A stretch of DNA of 64,000 nt from contig CANKAM010000002.1 of assembly GCA_947479755.1 (NCBI GenBank), positions 101,324 through 165,323 on the forward strand, written 5' to 3'. Under the pieces are notes generated by a model. That model saw nothing but the letters and a program-made list of their open reading frames with translations. It did not search any database and was not told where the DNA came from. Source of the stretch: Bacteroidota bacterium. Lineage in GTDB: Bacteria; Bacteroidota; Bacteroidia; SXHM01. Of this stretch, positions 21,790 to 32,571 are shown piece by piece. The number at the start of each line of letters is the position of its first letter. Position 1 is the first letter of the stretch. Both the position numbers and the translations under genes were made by a program.

Positions 21790-22374
21790 TCATAGATTAT
21801 TCAACGCTGTTTTAATAATGTCTTCCACCGGTGCTGTGTTTCCTTTTTCTTTTAGTGCTTTGTCCACTGCTTTTTCGGCAACTGCTTTTGCAAAACCAAG
21901 CATCACCAAAGCCGATAACGCCTCTTCGCGCACTTTATTGTGTGGCCCCGAAAATATTTCTGAAGGCAGACCTTCTTTCGCCAGTTTATCCTTCAAATCA
22001 ATGAGGATGCGTTCGGCAGATTTTGGTCCTACGCCTTTTACAGCGCGCAAACGGTTGAGGTCGCGGGTAACAATGGTTCTGTGCAGTTCTTCGGGGCTCA
22101 TGGACGAAAGAATCATCCGTGCGGTAGCCGGACCAATTCCGGAGACAGAAGTTAGCTGCAAAAACAGTTCGCGCTCGGCTTTATCGGCAAAACCGAAGAG
22201 CACGTGTGCATCTTCGCGGATAGCGAGATGGGTATAAAGTTTCAGTCTTCCGTTCTCAGGAAGTTTTGAAAATGTATTCAGGGAAATGTTAAGGAAATAG
22301 CCGACACCATTACAGTCAATAACCGCATGGGCAGGGGATTTTTCCACCAACACACCTTCAAGATGGGTGATCAT
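21790..22374 (-). CDS. ruvA: Holliday junction branch migration protein RuvA
   Basis: MITHLEGVLVEKSPAHAVIDCNGVGYFLNI; SVSGIGPATARMIL; VKGVGPKSAERILIDLKDK. Confidence 0.97.
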   Translation of the reverse strand: MITHLEGVLVEKSPAHAVIDCNGVGYFLNISLNTFSKLPENGRLKLYTHLAIREDAHVLFGFADKAERELFLQLTSVSGIGPATARMILSSMSPEELHRTIVTRDLNRLRAVKGVGPKSAERILIDLKDKLAKEGLPSEIFSGPHNKVREEALSALVMLGFAKAVAEKAVDKALKEKGNTAPVEDIIKTALNNL

Positions 22375-22689
22375 GAATTTATCAGTTTTTTAGCTTAAAA
22401 CGGGTAAAGGTTCAGATCGATAAGTGAAGGATTTAGGGTTAGTTTTCGGGTCGTTTTTCTGAAAAGGGTTGTAAAAGTAGTAAAAATATATATCCTGCCA
22501 AATCCGTTGGGCAGGGTTTTCGGGGTTTTCGACTAACAAAGGATTTCTTTGAGGAAGACAGACTTGTCCTGAAAACAGGTTTAGGCAAAACTTAAGACAA
22601 ATGCGAAAAATATGTAGATTTCAGACTTACCCAGCCTTGATTTTTTATCAGGGCAAGGAAGTGCTGAACGTTTTGCTCCTTTTCACCCA

Positions 22690-23787
22690 TTAAAATGAAA
22701 CAGCCAACGATGTTGTTATAAAATAATTTTGTGCGGCCGGTTTGTTGTCCAATGAAAAGATGTTGTCTTTGCTTGCAAATGCTCTGCCTTCAATTCTCCA
22801 CATAATGTTTTCACGAAACAGGTAATCAACGTTAAGTGAATAACCCAGCGTTTGAAAACCATTGGGAGTGCCTGTAGCAATCAGTACGCCTTTTGAATCG
22901 CTGTAGTATTCGCCTCTTGCAGCTATATTGAACGTAGAAGAAGGACTTACTTTCAACATCAATACGGGTGTGTACCAGGTGTTGTAATCACTGCTTGCAT
23001 TTGCAGTTTGTTCGGCACCGAAATCAAATCCGGCAGTTATTGCAAATTTTTCGTGTACCTGGAAGATGCCATAAAAATTATGGAAATAGCGCATCTGTCG
23101 GGTGCTGTCGGGTTTGTCGCTGCCAATGAATGAACTGCTGTTGAGTGTAATTTTTGAATTGGGTTTGAAGGTAACCTGATGTCCGAATGCGGGCATGTTA
23201 TTTCCGTTTACTCTGTAGATGCGCTGCCATCCGTTAAGCACCAGAGCACTTAAAAACCATTTTTCGTTATCGGAGGTGTAGCCGATTTTTATACCGCTTT
23301 CGTAGTACGGTGAGTTATCTGCCAAAATACCTCGTGTTAGATTCCAGCAATCTTTACCTATGGCACTTTCAAAGCCAATGTGTGAAGCGAAAATACCGGC
23401 ATCTACCCACAGATTTTTCTTTGCTGAAATTTTTATACCTGCATTTGCTTCCAGAATATTTTTCAAAACTCCGGGCTCTGCGGCAAGATTATCATTGCTG
23501 TAAGTTCCCGCCATCAGTGCAATGTTGGCTCTTACTCTGCCTTTGTTGTATGCCAGTTTTACGTAACCGAGATTTAAATTAAATTCATTGTGGCGGTTGA
23601 ATGAATAAGCAAAAGGTTGGCGATTGTGATTGCCGGGATTTGCAAAATCATAACTGTAATAGGTTTCTATATATCCTGAAAAAGATAGTGACCGGGTGCT
23701 GTCTTTTTGCGCATTTGCAGAATTAGAAATTGAAAAAGCAGAATTGAAAATTATAAGTGCTGCGGTGATTTTATAAAGATTTTTCAT
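22690..23787 (-). CDS. Outer-membrane beta-barrel porin (BBP2/OmpL-like)
   Basis: Signal peptide then SGYIETYYSYDFANPGNHNRQPF...; alternating beta pattern; C-terminal aromatic F. Confidence 0.75.
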   Translation of the reverse strand: MKNLYKITAALIIFNSAFSISNSANAQKDSTRSLSFSGYIETYYSYDFANPGNHNRQPFAYSFNRHNEFNLNLGYVKLAYNKGRVRANIALMAGTYSNDNLAAEPGVLKNILEANAGIKISAKKNLWVDAGIFASHIGFESAIGKDCWNLTRGILADNSPYYESGIKIGYTSDNEKWFLSALVLNGWQRIYRVNGNNMPAFGHQVTFKPNSKITLNSSSFIGSDKPDSTRQMRYFHNFYGIFQVHEKFAITAGFDFGAEQTANASSDYNTWYTPVLMLKVSPSSTFNIAARGEYYSDSKGVLIATGTPNGFQTLGYSLNVDYLFRENIMWRIEGRAFASKDNIFSLDNKPAAQNYFITTSLAVSF

Positions 23788-23845
23788 GATGAAAATTTAT
23801 TTAAAAATCTTTCGAACTTCTTATCGCGCTCTGCTTCTTCCTTGA

Positions 23846-25147
23846 TTACTTGGCGGTATATTTATTCCTGAACTTGCGGTAAAGTTGTTTCTGGTGGTTA
23901 TCAAGGTCTAACTTTTTGCCATTAATAAAAGCCATTTCCACATTGTTAGTGCGCATGTCCAGCGCATCGCCCGAGGAAACAAAAAGGGTTGCGTCTTTGC
24001 CGCCTTCCAGCGTTCCTGCTGTTGCATCAATGCCCAGAATTTTGGCGGTATTGAGGGTAATTGCTGAAAGCGCTTGTTCTTTGGTAAGTCCGTATGCAAC
24101 GGCAGTTCCGGCTGTAAAGGGCAAGTTGCGCATTCCGGCAGTTTCCATTCCGCCCATGTAACTCAGGCAATAGAGTACACCTGCATCCTGCAATATTTTC
24201 GGGGTTTTGAAAGGAAGGTCAATATCGCTGTCGGGAGAAGAAGGTAAATCGTGAACACGGTCTAAGACCACTGCCACATTGTTGTTTTTCAAAACATCGG
24301 TAACCAATGAAGCGTCTTTAGCACCAACAATAACCAGATGTGGAACGGCAAATTTTTTGGCAAAATAAACTGCTTCAATAATGTCTTTGGCAAGTGTGGC
24401 ATTGATGAATAATCTTTTCTCACCACTAAATATGCCTTTCATGGCTTCCATGCGGATGTCTAATTCGCTTTGTCCGTTTTGACTGTAAGCTTTTGCATCG
24501 GCAAAAAATTTCTGAAGCGCTACAATGCGTTTCTCATATTCTTCGTTTTTCTTCATTGGTTCGGGTTCGCCCCACCAGCCGCCTGCGGAGTAGCGTGCCG
24601 GCCAGTTGACAAAAATGCCGTCATCGGTTTTGTAAACGGCATCTTCCCAGTTCCAGCCATCAAGAGTAAATACGGAAGATGTTCCTGAAATCAGTCCACC
24701 CCGCGGAGCAACCTGTGCCAGCAAAACCCCGTTGGTGCGGATGGTAGGAATGATTTTAGAATCGGTGTTGTAAGAAATTTCGGAGCGCACATGAGGATTG
24801 ATATAACCCACATCTTCAAAATCGCGGGTGGCACGTGCCGCTTCAATTTCAACTAATCCGAGCGTGGTAGAAGGAGCAATAAACCCGGGATAAACCTGTT
24901 TTCCTGTGATGTCAATTACTTCATCACCCAACTGACGGGTGTAATCTTTTGCATCGCTTACAAATAGGAGTTCACCGTTTTCAAAACCAATTGCCGATTT
25001 TTCAATAACAGTTCCGTTGCCGATGTGCGCTGTTCCGTTCAGCAGAACGATTTGTCTTTGCTGAGGCTTGGCAGGGGTTTGAGCGTGTGAAGTAAGAAGG
25101 TGAGAAAGTGAGAAGGTGAGAAGGATTACTATTTTTTTCATATTCAT
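23846..25147 (-). CDS. Secreted amidohydrolase family protein
   Basis: VIDITGKQVYPGFIAPST; TAGTAVAYGLTKEQALSAITLNTAKILGID; start chosen at MNMKKIVILL. Confidence 0.85.
   Translation of the reverse strand: MNMKKIVILLTFSLSHLLTSHAQTPAKPQQRQIVLLNGTAHIGNGTVIEKSAIGFENGELLFVSDAKDYTRQLGDEVIDITGKQVYPGFIAPSTTLGLVEIEAARATRDFEDVGYINPHVRSEISYNTDSKIIPTIRTNGVLLAQVAPRGGLISGTSSVFTLDGWNWEDAVYKTDDGIFVNWPARYSAGGWWGEPEPMKKNEEYEKRIVALQKFFADAKAYSQNGQSELDIRMEAMKGIFSGEKRLFINATLAKDIIEAVYFAKKFAVPHLVIVGAKDASLVTDVLKNNNVAVVLDRVHDLPSSPDSDIDLPFKTPKILQDAGVLYCLSYMGGMETAGMRNLPFTAGTAVAYGLTKEQALSAITLNTAKILGIDATAGTLEGGKDATLFVSSGDALDMRTNNVEMAFINGKKLDLDNHQKQLYRKFRNKYTAK
25092..25123. repeat. 8-bp tandem repeat, 4 units (GTGAGAAG-like) inside signal-peptide codons
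   Basis: gtaagaag gtgagaaa gtgagaag gtgagaag. Confidence 0.9.
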
Positions 25148-25167
25148 GTTGTTAATCTTTATTAAAC

Positions 25168-26385
25168 CTACCATTTGCGATTCTCAATTATTTTATTTGT
25201 AATAATGCTATAACCTATTGGTTTAAAATGTCTATCGTTCTTCCAATATAATTCTGCTGCATTACCCTGTGACTTCAGAGCAGGCAAGCAATCCACTACA
25301 TTGGTGCTATCTATCTGTCTTAATGCATTAAGCAATTGAACATACTCCAAATTAGTTTTCTTCAATTCATAGTCTAATGGATGAACTACAAATAAAGCAT
25401 TTACACCAGCTCTTTTTGACCACGGAATAATTTCATTTTGAATTAGTTTTGCTATTTTTTCTATTGCTATATTGTTTCTTTTAATCAGTTCTTCTGATGA
25501 AAACAGATTAAAATCACGATTAAATACATTGTGAACAAAGAGTCGAAATACAAAACTGACAGCATACACAGGTTCCCACCAGGGTTGTGAATTATTTTTC
25601 AGCAAACCATTTGTACAAAAACGATTATTTCCGCCACGAACAGCTATGTCATTAATATCGGTTGTATTCATTAGAAAGATAATCTGTTTCAACGTGTATT
25701 TACTTTCTAATTTTTGTACCATTTTCCAATCAAAAAAAATGTCGTTTCCGGAAATTCCTGCATTCAACACATCAAGTGAAGAATCTTTTGCTGTAATATA
25801 TTTTCTGAGCAGTGCCGGACAAGAACTGTCGGCAGGAGCACCTGCTCCTTCAGTAAATGAATCGCCCAAAACAAGAATTATTTTTTTATTCTCACTTGGA
25901 AGTCTTCCCCTAAAACCAAGCGCATTACAGGTATCATTTGCATACTGATAGTCAAAACAATTATTATCTCTTATTTCTCCCGAATCAAATTCCAATGTGT
26001 AAACATCTTCTCTTTTATCTATGTATTTGAAATGAAGATTATCCTTCAACGCATATCTATCAACCATAGTATAGCCCCCTCCATTTTGTTCGGAATAACT
26101 GAGGGGATATTTGATTACATATCGAAGGGTGACTTCTCCTGCAAATAAACTTATAAGAATGGAATACACCATTAATGAACTATTTGAGGATACTTGAAAC
26201 TTATTAAACAAGTAATAAAACAAAAGTGCAATCAGAACATATGCATAGGTAGTAGTAAAGAAAAAAGAAACACCAAAATAAAGAAGAAAGAATACAATTC
26301 CACTCCAAAATATAACTATCCACAACAGCAATTTTTTAATTCTGTTTTTCTTAGTTTTTAGATTGGGCATTGAGCTATTTAACAT
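25168..26385 (-). CDS. SGNH/GDSL-hydrolase-like membrane protein
   Basis: N-terminal TM helices; ILVLGDSFTEGAGAP motif; C-terminal DRHFKPIGY. Confidence 0.7.
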   Translation of the reverse strand: MLNSSMPNLKTKKNRIKKLLLWIVIFWSGIVFFLLYFGVSFFFTTTYAYVLIALLFYYLFNKFQVSSNSSLMVYSILISLFAGEVTLRYVIKYPLSYSEQNGGGYTMVDRYALKDNLHFKYIDKREDVYTLEFDSGEIRDNNCFDYQYANDTCNALGFRGRLPSENKKIILVLGDSFTEGAGAPADSSCPALLRKYITAKDSSLDVLNAGISGNDIFFDWKMVQKLESKYTLKQIIFLMNTTDINDIAVRGGNNRFCTNGLLKNNSQPWWEPVYAVSFVFRLFVHNVFNRDFNLFSSEELIKRNNIAIEKIAKLIQNEIIPWSKRAGVNALFVVHPLDYELKKTNLEYVQLLNALRQIDSTNVVDCLPALKSQGNAAELYWKNDRHFKPIGYSIITNKIIENRKW

Positions 26386-29384
26386 TATAAGTCATTTTCG
26401 TTTTCCATTGTATCGCAGTGATACAATTTCTCTTCTTTCTTTTCAGGTTTTTTTGTTTGCTCACCGCCTTTTTTTGCGGCAATCATTTTTTGAATCAGTC
26501 GTGCACGTTCTTTGCGCACTTCATCTCGCAGTTGTAAATCTTTGTCTGCATCGTAGTAGCAAATGCCATCTACAAATGTTTTTTCCGCACGTGCGTAAAC
26601 AGAAAGCGGGTTGTCGCTCCACAGCACCACATCGGCATCTTTGCCTTCTTTGATACTGCCCATGCGGTTATCCAAATGCAAAAGTTTCGCAGGATTAAGC
26701 GTTACCATTTTCAAAGCATCTTCTTCGCTCATGCCTCCGTATTTCACAGACTTTGCAGCTTCCTGGTTCAGCCTTCTTGCCATTTCGGCATCATCGGAAT
26801 TGATGGCAACTGTAACACCTTGTTCATTCAGAATTGTTGCGTTGTAAGGAATGGCATCAACTACTTCGTATTTATAAGCCCACCAGTCGGAGAACGTAGA
26901 AGCACCCACACCGTGCGCTTTCATCTTGTCAGCCACTTTGTAGCCTTCCAGAATGTGCGTAAAGGTGTTTACTTTAAAACCCATTGAGTCGGCAACGTGC
27001 ATGAGCATATTTATTTCGCTTTGCACGTAGGAGTGACACGTGATGAAACGTTTTTTATTCAGAATTTCAACCAAGGCATCCAGTTCAAGATCTCTGCGCG
27101 GAGCAAGCTTCGATAGAGTTTTATCGTTAGCACTAAATAATTTTTCATACTCCTTAGCGCGAATAAACGCATCGTAATACACCTGCTCAACGCCCATTCT
27201 GGTTTGTGGGAAACGAACAGTTCTGTCATCACCCCAGTTGCTTTGCTTTACGTTTTCGCCCAATGCAAATTTTATGAAGCCATCTGCGTTTTCAATTTTC
27301 ATTTTTTCGGGTGCAAGTCCCCATCGAAGTTTTATCAATGCACTTTGTCCACCAATAGGATTTGCAGAACCGTGCAGCAGTTGCGAAGCCACCACACCAC
27401 CTGCCAATTGACGGTAGATATTTATGTCTTCTGAATTTACCACATCACCAATACTCACCTCGGATGAAGAAGCCTGCGCACCTTCGTTTACTCCTTTGCT
27501 GATGGCGATGTGCGAGTGTTCGTCAATAATTCCGGCAGTAAGGTGTTTGCCGGTTCCGTCAATCACTTTTGCATTTTCTGTTCCCGAAATATTTTTTCCG
27601 ATTACAGCTATTTTTCCGTTTTCAATCAGCACATCTGTGTTTGCCATTTTGCCTGAGCTCTCGTTGGTCCAGACGGTGGCGTTTTTGATTAAAACGGTTT
27701 CCTGTTTGGGTTGCTCGCTCCAGCCAAAAGCTGTGAAGGGATAAACTAGTTTTCCGATTTCTTTTGGCTTGTTATCGGTGCTGTCTTTTTTTACTTTTTC
27801 TACAAATGCATCTTTGTAAATCGCTTTCCAGTCGGTCCAGGTTCCGGCAGGCAGCTGGCATCTTCCGCTCAATTGTTTTCCTTCTATAACACCGCTCATG
27901 CGGATTAAATCTGTTTTCCCTTTTTCAACAGGAAATGAAAGCGAAACCATTTTTTTATCCACTGAAATATCGCCTGAAGTAGGAACTGTATCAGCGTAAA
28001 AAACTTTCAGTGATGGTTTGCGTTCCTCGCCTTCAATTTTCAGTTTGTAGGTTACGCTGCCACCGATTGTTATGTCATACGTTCCACGAATATCCTGCAC
28101 TTCCAATGAGTTTACTTTGTAAGAAACTCCGTCTACCCAGTTTTCGAGAATGATATTTTTCTTATCGAAAAGATTGGTAGAAGTTATGATGAAATTGGCT
28201 TTCAATCCTGCTTTCAGACTGCCGACAGTATTTTCAACACCAATTAATTTTGCAGGACTGTAGGTAATTGCTTTAAGTGCTTCGGTTTCTGAGAGCCCGT
28301 ATTCAATGGCTTTGCGCATGTTTTTCCAGAATTTGGAAAGGTCTTTCAAGCCATCAGCAGTGATGGCAAATGGGATTTTGTTTTTTTCAAAAGCGGACAA
28401 ATTGGTTGGCGCCATTTCCCAGTGTTTCAAATCATCAAGGTTTACAATCAGTGCATCATAGGGGTCTTCCACATCATATGGGTCAGGGAAATTTAGTGGT
28501 AAAATGAATGAAGCATTCGTTGCTTTTATTTCATCCATTCTGCGGTATTCGGTGCCGCTGCCTTTCAGAATATATTGTTTGCCAAACTCATCGCCTACCT
28601 TGTCTGCGCGAAGCGCAGAAAGAAAATCATCTGTATCAAAAATCTGGGGAAGCGATTGAAGCTCGTTCCATGATTGCAACGAAAGATTTTTTTCAGCTGT
28701 AGTATTCTGAGCATACCATTGCGCATCAAAATAAGTCTGACGCAACAAGGCAATTGAGCCCATCAGCGAAGAAGGATAATCCTGTGTTGAATTTCCTTTT
28801 TTGAAAGAATAACAAGCTGCTGCTTTTTCTTTCAATAACAGTTTGTTATCCTTTCCTTCGCCCAACGAAACAAATGCGGAAGTGCCGCGCGCAATGCCAT
28901 CCTGCTGCAATGTAAGAACAGAACCGAAACCGTTTTTTCTTAGTTCTTCTGCTTTTTTTGTATCAACAGAAAATACGAAAGCAGCATTGAATTCAGGCTT
29001 AAGCGACTGATTCCACGCGTAAGCACCTTTTGTTTTACTTTCCATTTGCGGGCCGGGACCTGCGTTTTCTTTTTTCGCTTCGGGTAAGCCGTAAGAGGTG
29101 TAAATATCTACCAACGAAGGATAAATGAATTTACCTTTCAGGTCGTTGACCACAGCGCCTTCCGGAATTTTAATGCCTTTGCCGGCAGCTTCTACTTTAC
29201 CTTCTTTGATGAGCAGCGTTGCGCTGTCAATTCTGGTCTGATAATCAGTGAAAATGGTGGCGTTGGTAAACGCATAGTACAGTTTGTTGTTCTCGCGTGT
29301 TCCGTTCACGGGGAAAGTTTCCTGTGCGGATGACAGCAGGCAATAAGCAGGTACTAGACAGAGAGTGAGAAGAATTTTTTTCAT
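26385..29384 (-). CDS. Large amidohydrolase (two amidohydrolase-like modules)
   Basis: 999 aa; DEHSHIAISKGVNEG metal-binding motif; SEEDALKMVTLNPAKLLHLDNRMGSIKEGKDADVVLW and a second SETEALKAITYSPAKLIGVENTVGSLKAG. Confidence 0.88.
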   Translation of the reverse strand: MKKILLTLCLVPAYCLLSSAQETFPVNGTRENNKLYYAFTNATIFTDYQTRIDSATLLIKEGKVEAAGKGIKIPEGAVVNDLKGKFIYPSLVDIYTSYGLPEAKKENAGPGPQMESKTKGAYAWNQSLKPEFNAAFVFSVDTKKAEELRKNGFGSVLTLQQDGIARGTSAFVSLGEGKDNKLLLKEKAAACYSFKKGNSTQDYPSSLMGSIALLRQTYFDAQWYAQNTTAEKNLSLQSWNELQSLPQIFDTDDFLSALRADKVGDEFGKQYILKGSGTEYRRMDEIKATNASFILPLNFPDPYDVEDPYDALIVNLDDLKHWEMAPTNLSAFEKNKIPFAITADGLKDLSKFWKNMRKAIEYGLSETEALKAITYSPAKLIGVENTVGSLKAGLKANFIITSTNLFDKKNIILENWVDGVSYKVNSLEVQDIRGTYDITIGGSVTYKLKIEGEERKPSLKVFYADTVPTSGDISVDKKMVSLSFPVEKGKTDLIRMSGVIEGKQLSGRCQLPAGTWTDWKAIYKDAFVEKVKKDSTDNKPKEIGKLVYPFTAFGWSEQPKQETVLIKNATVWTNESSGKMANTDVLIENGKIAVIGKNISGTENAKVIDGTGKHLTAGIIDEHSHIAISKGVNEGAQASSSEVSIGDVVNSEDINIYRQLAGGVVASQLLHGSANPIGGQSALIKLRWGLAPEKMKIENADGFIKFALGENVKQSNWGDDRTVRFPQTRMGVEQVYYDAFIRAKEYEKLFSANDKTLSKLAPRRDLELDALVEILNKKRFITCHSYVQSEINMLMHVADSMGFKVNTFTHILEGYKVADKMKAHGVGASTFSDWWAYKYEVVDAIPYNATILNEQGVTVAINSDDAEMARRLNQEAAKSVKYGGMSEEDALKMVTLNPAKLLHLDNRMGSIKEGKDADVVLWSDNPLSVYARAEKTFVDGICYYDADKDLQLRDEVRKERARLIQKMIAAKKGGEQTKKPEKKEEKLYHCDTMENENDL

Positions 29385-29448
29385 TCGAAAAAATTATTGT
29401 TGAAGAGCCAAAGATAGAATTTGAAAGGAATTAGGGCTTGTTAAAAAA

Positions 29449-29486
29449 TGCAAAAACCCTTACCGGTGTTAGTAAAGGTTTTTGCA
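29449..29486 (-). terminator. Rho-independent terminator downstream of queA
   Basis: Inverted repeat TGCAAAAACC...GGTTTTTGCA followed on the minus strand by TTTTTTAA. Confidence 0.65.
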
Positions 29487-29507
29487 AAAAAATTAATGAT
29501 GTAAGTA

Positions 29508-30557
29508 TTAAAGAATCAACATTGCATCTCCATAGGTGAAGAAGCGGTATTTTTCTTTTACTGCTTGTCTGTAGGCTTCCATCAGAAAATCAAAACCCGC
29601 AAATGCAGAAACCATCATCAGCAAAGTTGATTGTGGTGTATGGAAATTGGTAACCATACAGTTTGCAACACTGAAATCATAAGGAGGAAAAATGAATTTG
29701 CTGGTCCAGCCATCGTAAGGTTTTACGTGACCTGTTGTAGCAACCGATGATTCAATCGCACGCATTACTGTTGTTCCAACAGCACAAACTTTCTTCTTGT
29801 TATCTTTTGATTTGTTGATGATATCACAGGCTTCCTGAGTGATGATTACTTGCTCGGAATCCATTTTATGTTTGGTCAAATCTTCTACTTCTACAGGACG
29901 GAAAGTTCCTAATCCAACGTGTAAAGTTACTTCTGAAAAATTCACCCCTTTCAATTCAAGGCGTTTCAGCAATTCGCGGCTAAAGTGAAGACCTGCAGTA
30001 GGAGCTGCTACAGCACCTTCATGTTTTGCAAACACAGTCTGATAGCGTTCTTTGTCATCTTCTTCGGGCTTGCGTTTAATGTATTTAGGCAATGGGGTTT
30101 GTCCAAGGGCTTCAATAGTTTTTTTGAATTCCGGATATTCACCATCAAACAAAAAACGCAAAGTTCTTCCGCGTGAAGTTGTGTTATCAATTACTTCGGC
30201 AACTAACGAATCATCATCACCAAAATATAATTTATTTCCTATGCGGATTTTACGCGCAGGGTCAACTAAAACGTCCCATAGACGGCTTTCGCGGTTCAGT
30301 TCGCGCAACAGAAATACTTCAATATTTGCACCGGTTTTTTCTTTGTTTCCGTAAAGACGGGCAGGAAAAACTTTAGTGTTGTTCAATATCATTGTATCGC
30401 CATCTTTGAAATAATCTTTGATGTCTTTAAACTGTTTGTGCTCGATTGTTTTCTTTGCACGGTTCAACACCATAAGGCGAGCTTCGTCCCTGTTTTTTGC
30501 AGGGTGCATTGCTATAAGGTCGTTGTTGAATTTGTATTTAAACTGGGATAATTTCAT
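29508..30557 (-). CDS. queA: S-adenosylmethionine:tRNA ribosyltransferase-isomerase
   Basis: [54 protein letters not shown]. Confidence 0.97.
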   Translation of the reverse strand: MKLSQFKYKFNNDLIAMHPAKNRDEARLMVLNRAKKTIEHKQFKDIKDYFKDGDTMILNNTKVFPARLYGNKEKTGANIEVFLLRELNRESRLWDVLVDPARKIRIGNKLYFGDDDSLVAEVIDNTTSRGRTLRFLFDGEYPEFKKTIEALGQTPLPKYIKRKPEEDDKERYQTVFAKHEGAVAAPTAGLHFSRELLKRLELKGVNFSEVTLHVGLGTFRPVEVEDLTKHKMDSEQVIITQEACDIINKSKDNKKKVCAVGTTVMRAIESSVATTGHVKPYDGWTSKFIFPPYDFSVANCMVTNFHTPQSTLLMMVSAFAGFDFLMEAYRQAVKEKYRFFTYGDAMLIL

Positions 30558-30721
30558 TTGGGTATAATTTGTTTTTTAGAGGTCAAATGGCTTCAACATG
30601 CTATCATCTTAATATTAGCGGAGCATGTTGAGGTCATATTAAGTTACGGCTTAATTTTTAGTGAATAATTTTGAAAAGGGGTGCGAAGATAATACAAGAA
30701 AAAGCCAATGGCGGAAATATT

Positions 30722-31453
30722 TTATAAACTGCTATTTTCCAGTGGGGTTACAGTTAAATTTTGCCTGAAATCGTCCATGGAAATGGCATTTTCAAGCCTG
30801 AAATTTCCTGAGCGGGTACGGCACAGATTTTCAAGGTAGCCACCGGAGTTTAATGCCTTGCCAAAATCAAAGGCAAGCGATCTGATATATGTGCCTTTTG
30901 TACAAACTACCCGAAAATCAACTTTAATCAGTTTTTCTTCTCTATGTATTGCAGTGATTTCAAATTCACGGATGGTTATTTTACGTGCTACCAGTTTGGC
31001 TTCTTTTCCTTTACGTGCAAGATCATAGGCGCGGTTGCCTTCTATTTTCAGTGCTGAAAAAATAGGAGGAAGCTGTTCTATCTCACCTAAAAACTGCTGG
31101 ATAGCTACATATATATTTTCATCCGTAATGTGTTCTGTAGGAAACCATTGGTCAATGGGGTTTTCCAGATCATAGCAAGGTGTGGTTGCGCCAATGGCAA
31201 AAGTTCCGGTGTATTCTTTTTCGTCTGCCTGATACTTGTCTGCGTTCTTGGTTTCTTTTCCGGTGCAGATAATTAAAACACCTGTGGCAAGCGGGTCAAG
31301 TGTTCCGGCATGGCCGACTTTAGGGCGACCCAGTTGCCCTTCCGCAGGCAGCTTCTTAATCATGTTGCGCACTTTATGCACCACATCAAAGGATGTCCAG
31401 CCCAAAGGTTTGTTGATGAGGATTACTGCGCCTTCTCTGTAATTGACAGGCAT
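30722..31453 (-). CDS. truB: tRNA pseudouridine(55) synthase
   Basis: INKPLGWTSFDVV; VGHAGTLDPLATGVLIICTGKETK; GTYIRSLAFDFG. Confidence 0.97.
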   Translation of the reverse strand: MPVNYREGAVILINKPLGWTSFDVVHKVRNMIKKLPAEGQLGRPKVGHAGTLDPLATGVLIICTGKETKNADKYQADEKEYTGTFAIGATTPCYDLENPIDQWFPTEHITDENIYVAIQQFLGEIEQLPPIFSALKIEGNRAYDLARKGKEAKLVARKITIREFEITAIHREEKLIKVDFRVVCTKGTYIRSLAFDFGKALNSGGYLENLCRTRSGNFRLENAISMDDFRQNLTVTPLENSSL

Positions 31454-32229
31454 TACATGATTTTAAGTTCGTAGCCCATGGCAAGCAGAACAAGCAAGAA
31501 TAAGCCAAGGACAATTCTATACCAGCCGAAGACTTTGAATCCGTATTTGGTAAGAAAAGAGATGAAAAATTTAATGGCAAGCATGGCAACAATAAACGCT
31601 ACCAGATTTCCGAAAAGAAGAATATCCAAATTGTCGGTGGTAATTTCTTTGTAGCCTTTCAACATTTTATAGGCTGAGGCGGCAAACATGGTAGGCACTG
31701 CAAGAAAAAAAGAAAACTCAGCAGCGGTTTTGCGGTTAAGGCCTTGTGCCATTCCGCCAATGATGGTTGCTGCAGAACGCGAAACACCGGGTATCATGGC
31801 GATACACTGAAAAAAACCGATGGCTAATGCTTTTTTGTAATCCACTTTTTCTTCGTTTGAGGATTGAAACCATTTGTCAACGAACAAGAGAATGATACCA
31901 CCAATCAATAAAGAAGTAGCAACCACCCAAACATTTTCCAAAAGACTGTCGATAAAATCACCGAGTAGAAAACCAATGATAGCAGCAGGGATAAAGGCAA
32001 CTAATAGTTTATAATAAAAATCAAGTGATTGAAAAAAGCGTTTCCAATAGAGAACGACCACTGAAAGAATGGCTCCGAACTGAATATTTACTTCAAAAAT
32101 TTTAACAAAAGAACTTTCGTTAATGCCCATAAATGCCGAAGCAATAATCATGTGCCCGGTGGACGAAACGGGAAGGAATTCGGTGATTCCTTCTACGATG
32201 GCGAGAATAAGTGCTTCTAAGAATGACAT
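31453..32229 (-). CDS. uppP: Undecaprenyl-diphosphatase
   Basis: [29 protein letters not shown]. Confidence 0.97.
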   Translation of the reverse strand: MSFLEALILAIVEGITEFLPVSSTGHMIIASAFMGINESSFVKIFEVNIQFGAILSVVVLYWKRFFQSLDFYYKLLVAFIPAAIIGFLLGDFIDSLLENVWVVATSLLIGGIILLFVDKWFQSSNEEKVDYKKALAIGFFQCIAMIPGVSRSAATIIGGMAQGLNRKTAAEFSFFLAVPTMFAASAYKMLKGYKEITTDNLDILLFGNLVAFIVAMLAIKFFISFLTKYGFKVFGWYRIVLGLFLLVLLAMGYELKIM

Positions 32230-32231
32230 TG

Positions 32232-32271
32232 GCTGTTACCCTCTCCTTTGGAGAGGGTAGGGTGAGGCTTT
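32232..32271. repeat. Dispersed palindromic repeat CCCTCTCC..GGAGAGGGTAGGGTGAGGC
   Basis: Reverse-oriented relative of the 13017-13060 repeat. Confidence 0.65.
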
Positions 32272-32515
32272 AATCTTTCGGTTTTTTCATGATTGCAAAA
32301 ATCTCAATCACAAAACCGGTAATTACAACGATTGGTGCAAGTGTAATTCTGCGGAAAGAAAAAATCTCTTCGCTGAAAACATTAGGGTCTTCAGAGCCAC
32401 CGCCTGTCATGAGGATAAAGCCGGTTACTATAAAACCTAAACCTACTAAAAGCAGGATATAGTTTTCTTTACCGAAGGCAAGGTCAGATTTTTTGTTGTC
32501 AAGTTCTTTAGCCAT
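32270..32515 (-). CDS. DUF3098 small membrane protein
   Basis: 81 aa, two TM helices; FGKENYILLLVGLGFIVTGFILMTGGGSEDPNVFSEEIFSFRRITLAPIVV; position between uppP and ftsX. Confidence 0.88.
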   Translation of the reverse strand: MAKELDNKKSDLAFGKENYILLLVGLGFIVTGFILMTGGGSEDPNVFSEEIFSFRRITLAPIVVITGFVIEIFAIMKKPKD

Positions 32516-32539
32516 TTGTTTTTGTATTTATTGTTACTG

Positions 32540-32564
32540 CCCTTCGACTACGCTCAGGGTGACA
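32540..32564. repeat. Short dispersed palindrome CCCTTCGACTACGCTCAGGGTGACA
   Basis: Exact short inverted repeat between ftsX stop and DUF3098 start. Confidence 0.55.
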
Positions 32565-32571
32565 GTTTTGG

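Noticed and set aside
22490-22530. CCTGCC...GGCAGG hairpin downstream of the porin as a terminator
   Set aside because: Short stem and no clean T-tract on the relevant strand; not convincing.
22690-23787. Signal peptide IIFNSAFSISNSANAQ as another tandem-repeat signal peptide
   Set aside because: TTCAATTCTGCTTTTTCAATTTCTAATTCTG is only loosely repetitive, with inconsistent unit length.
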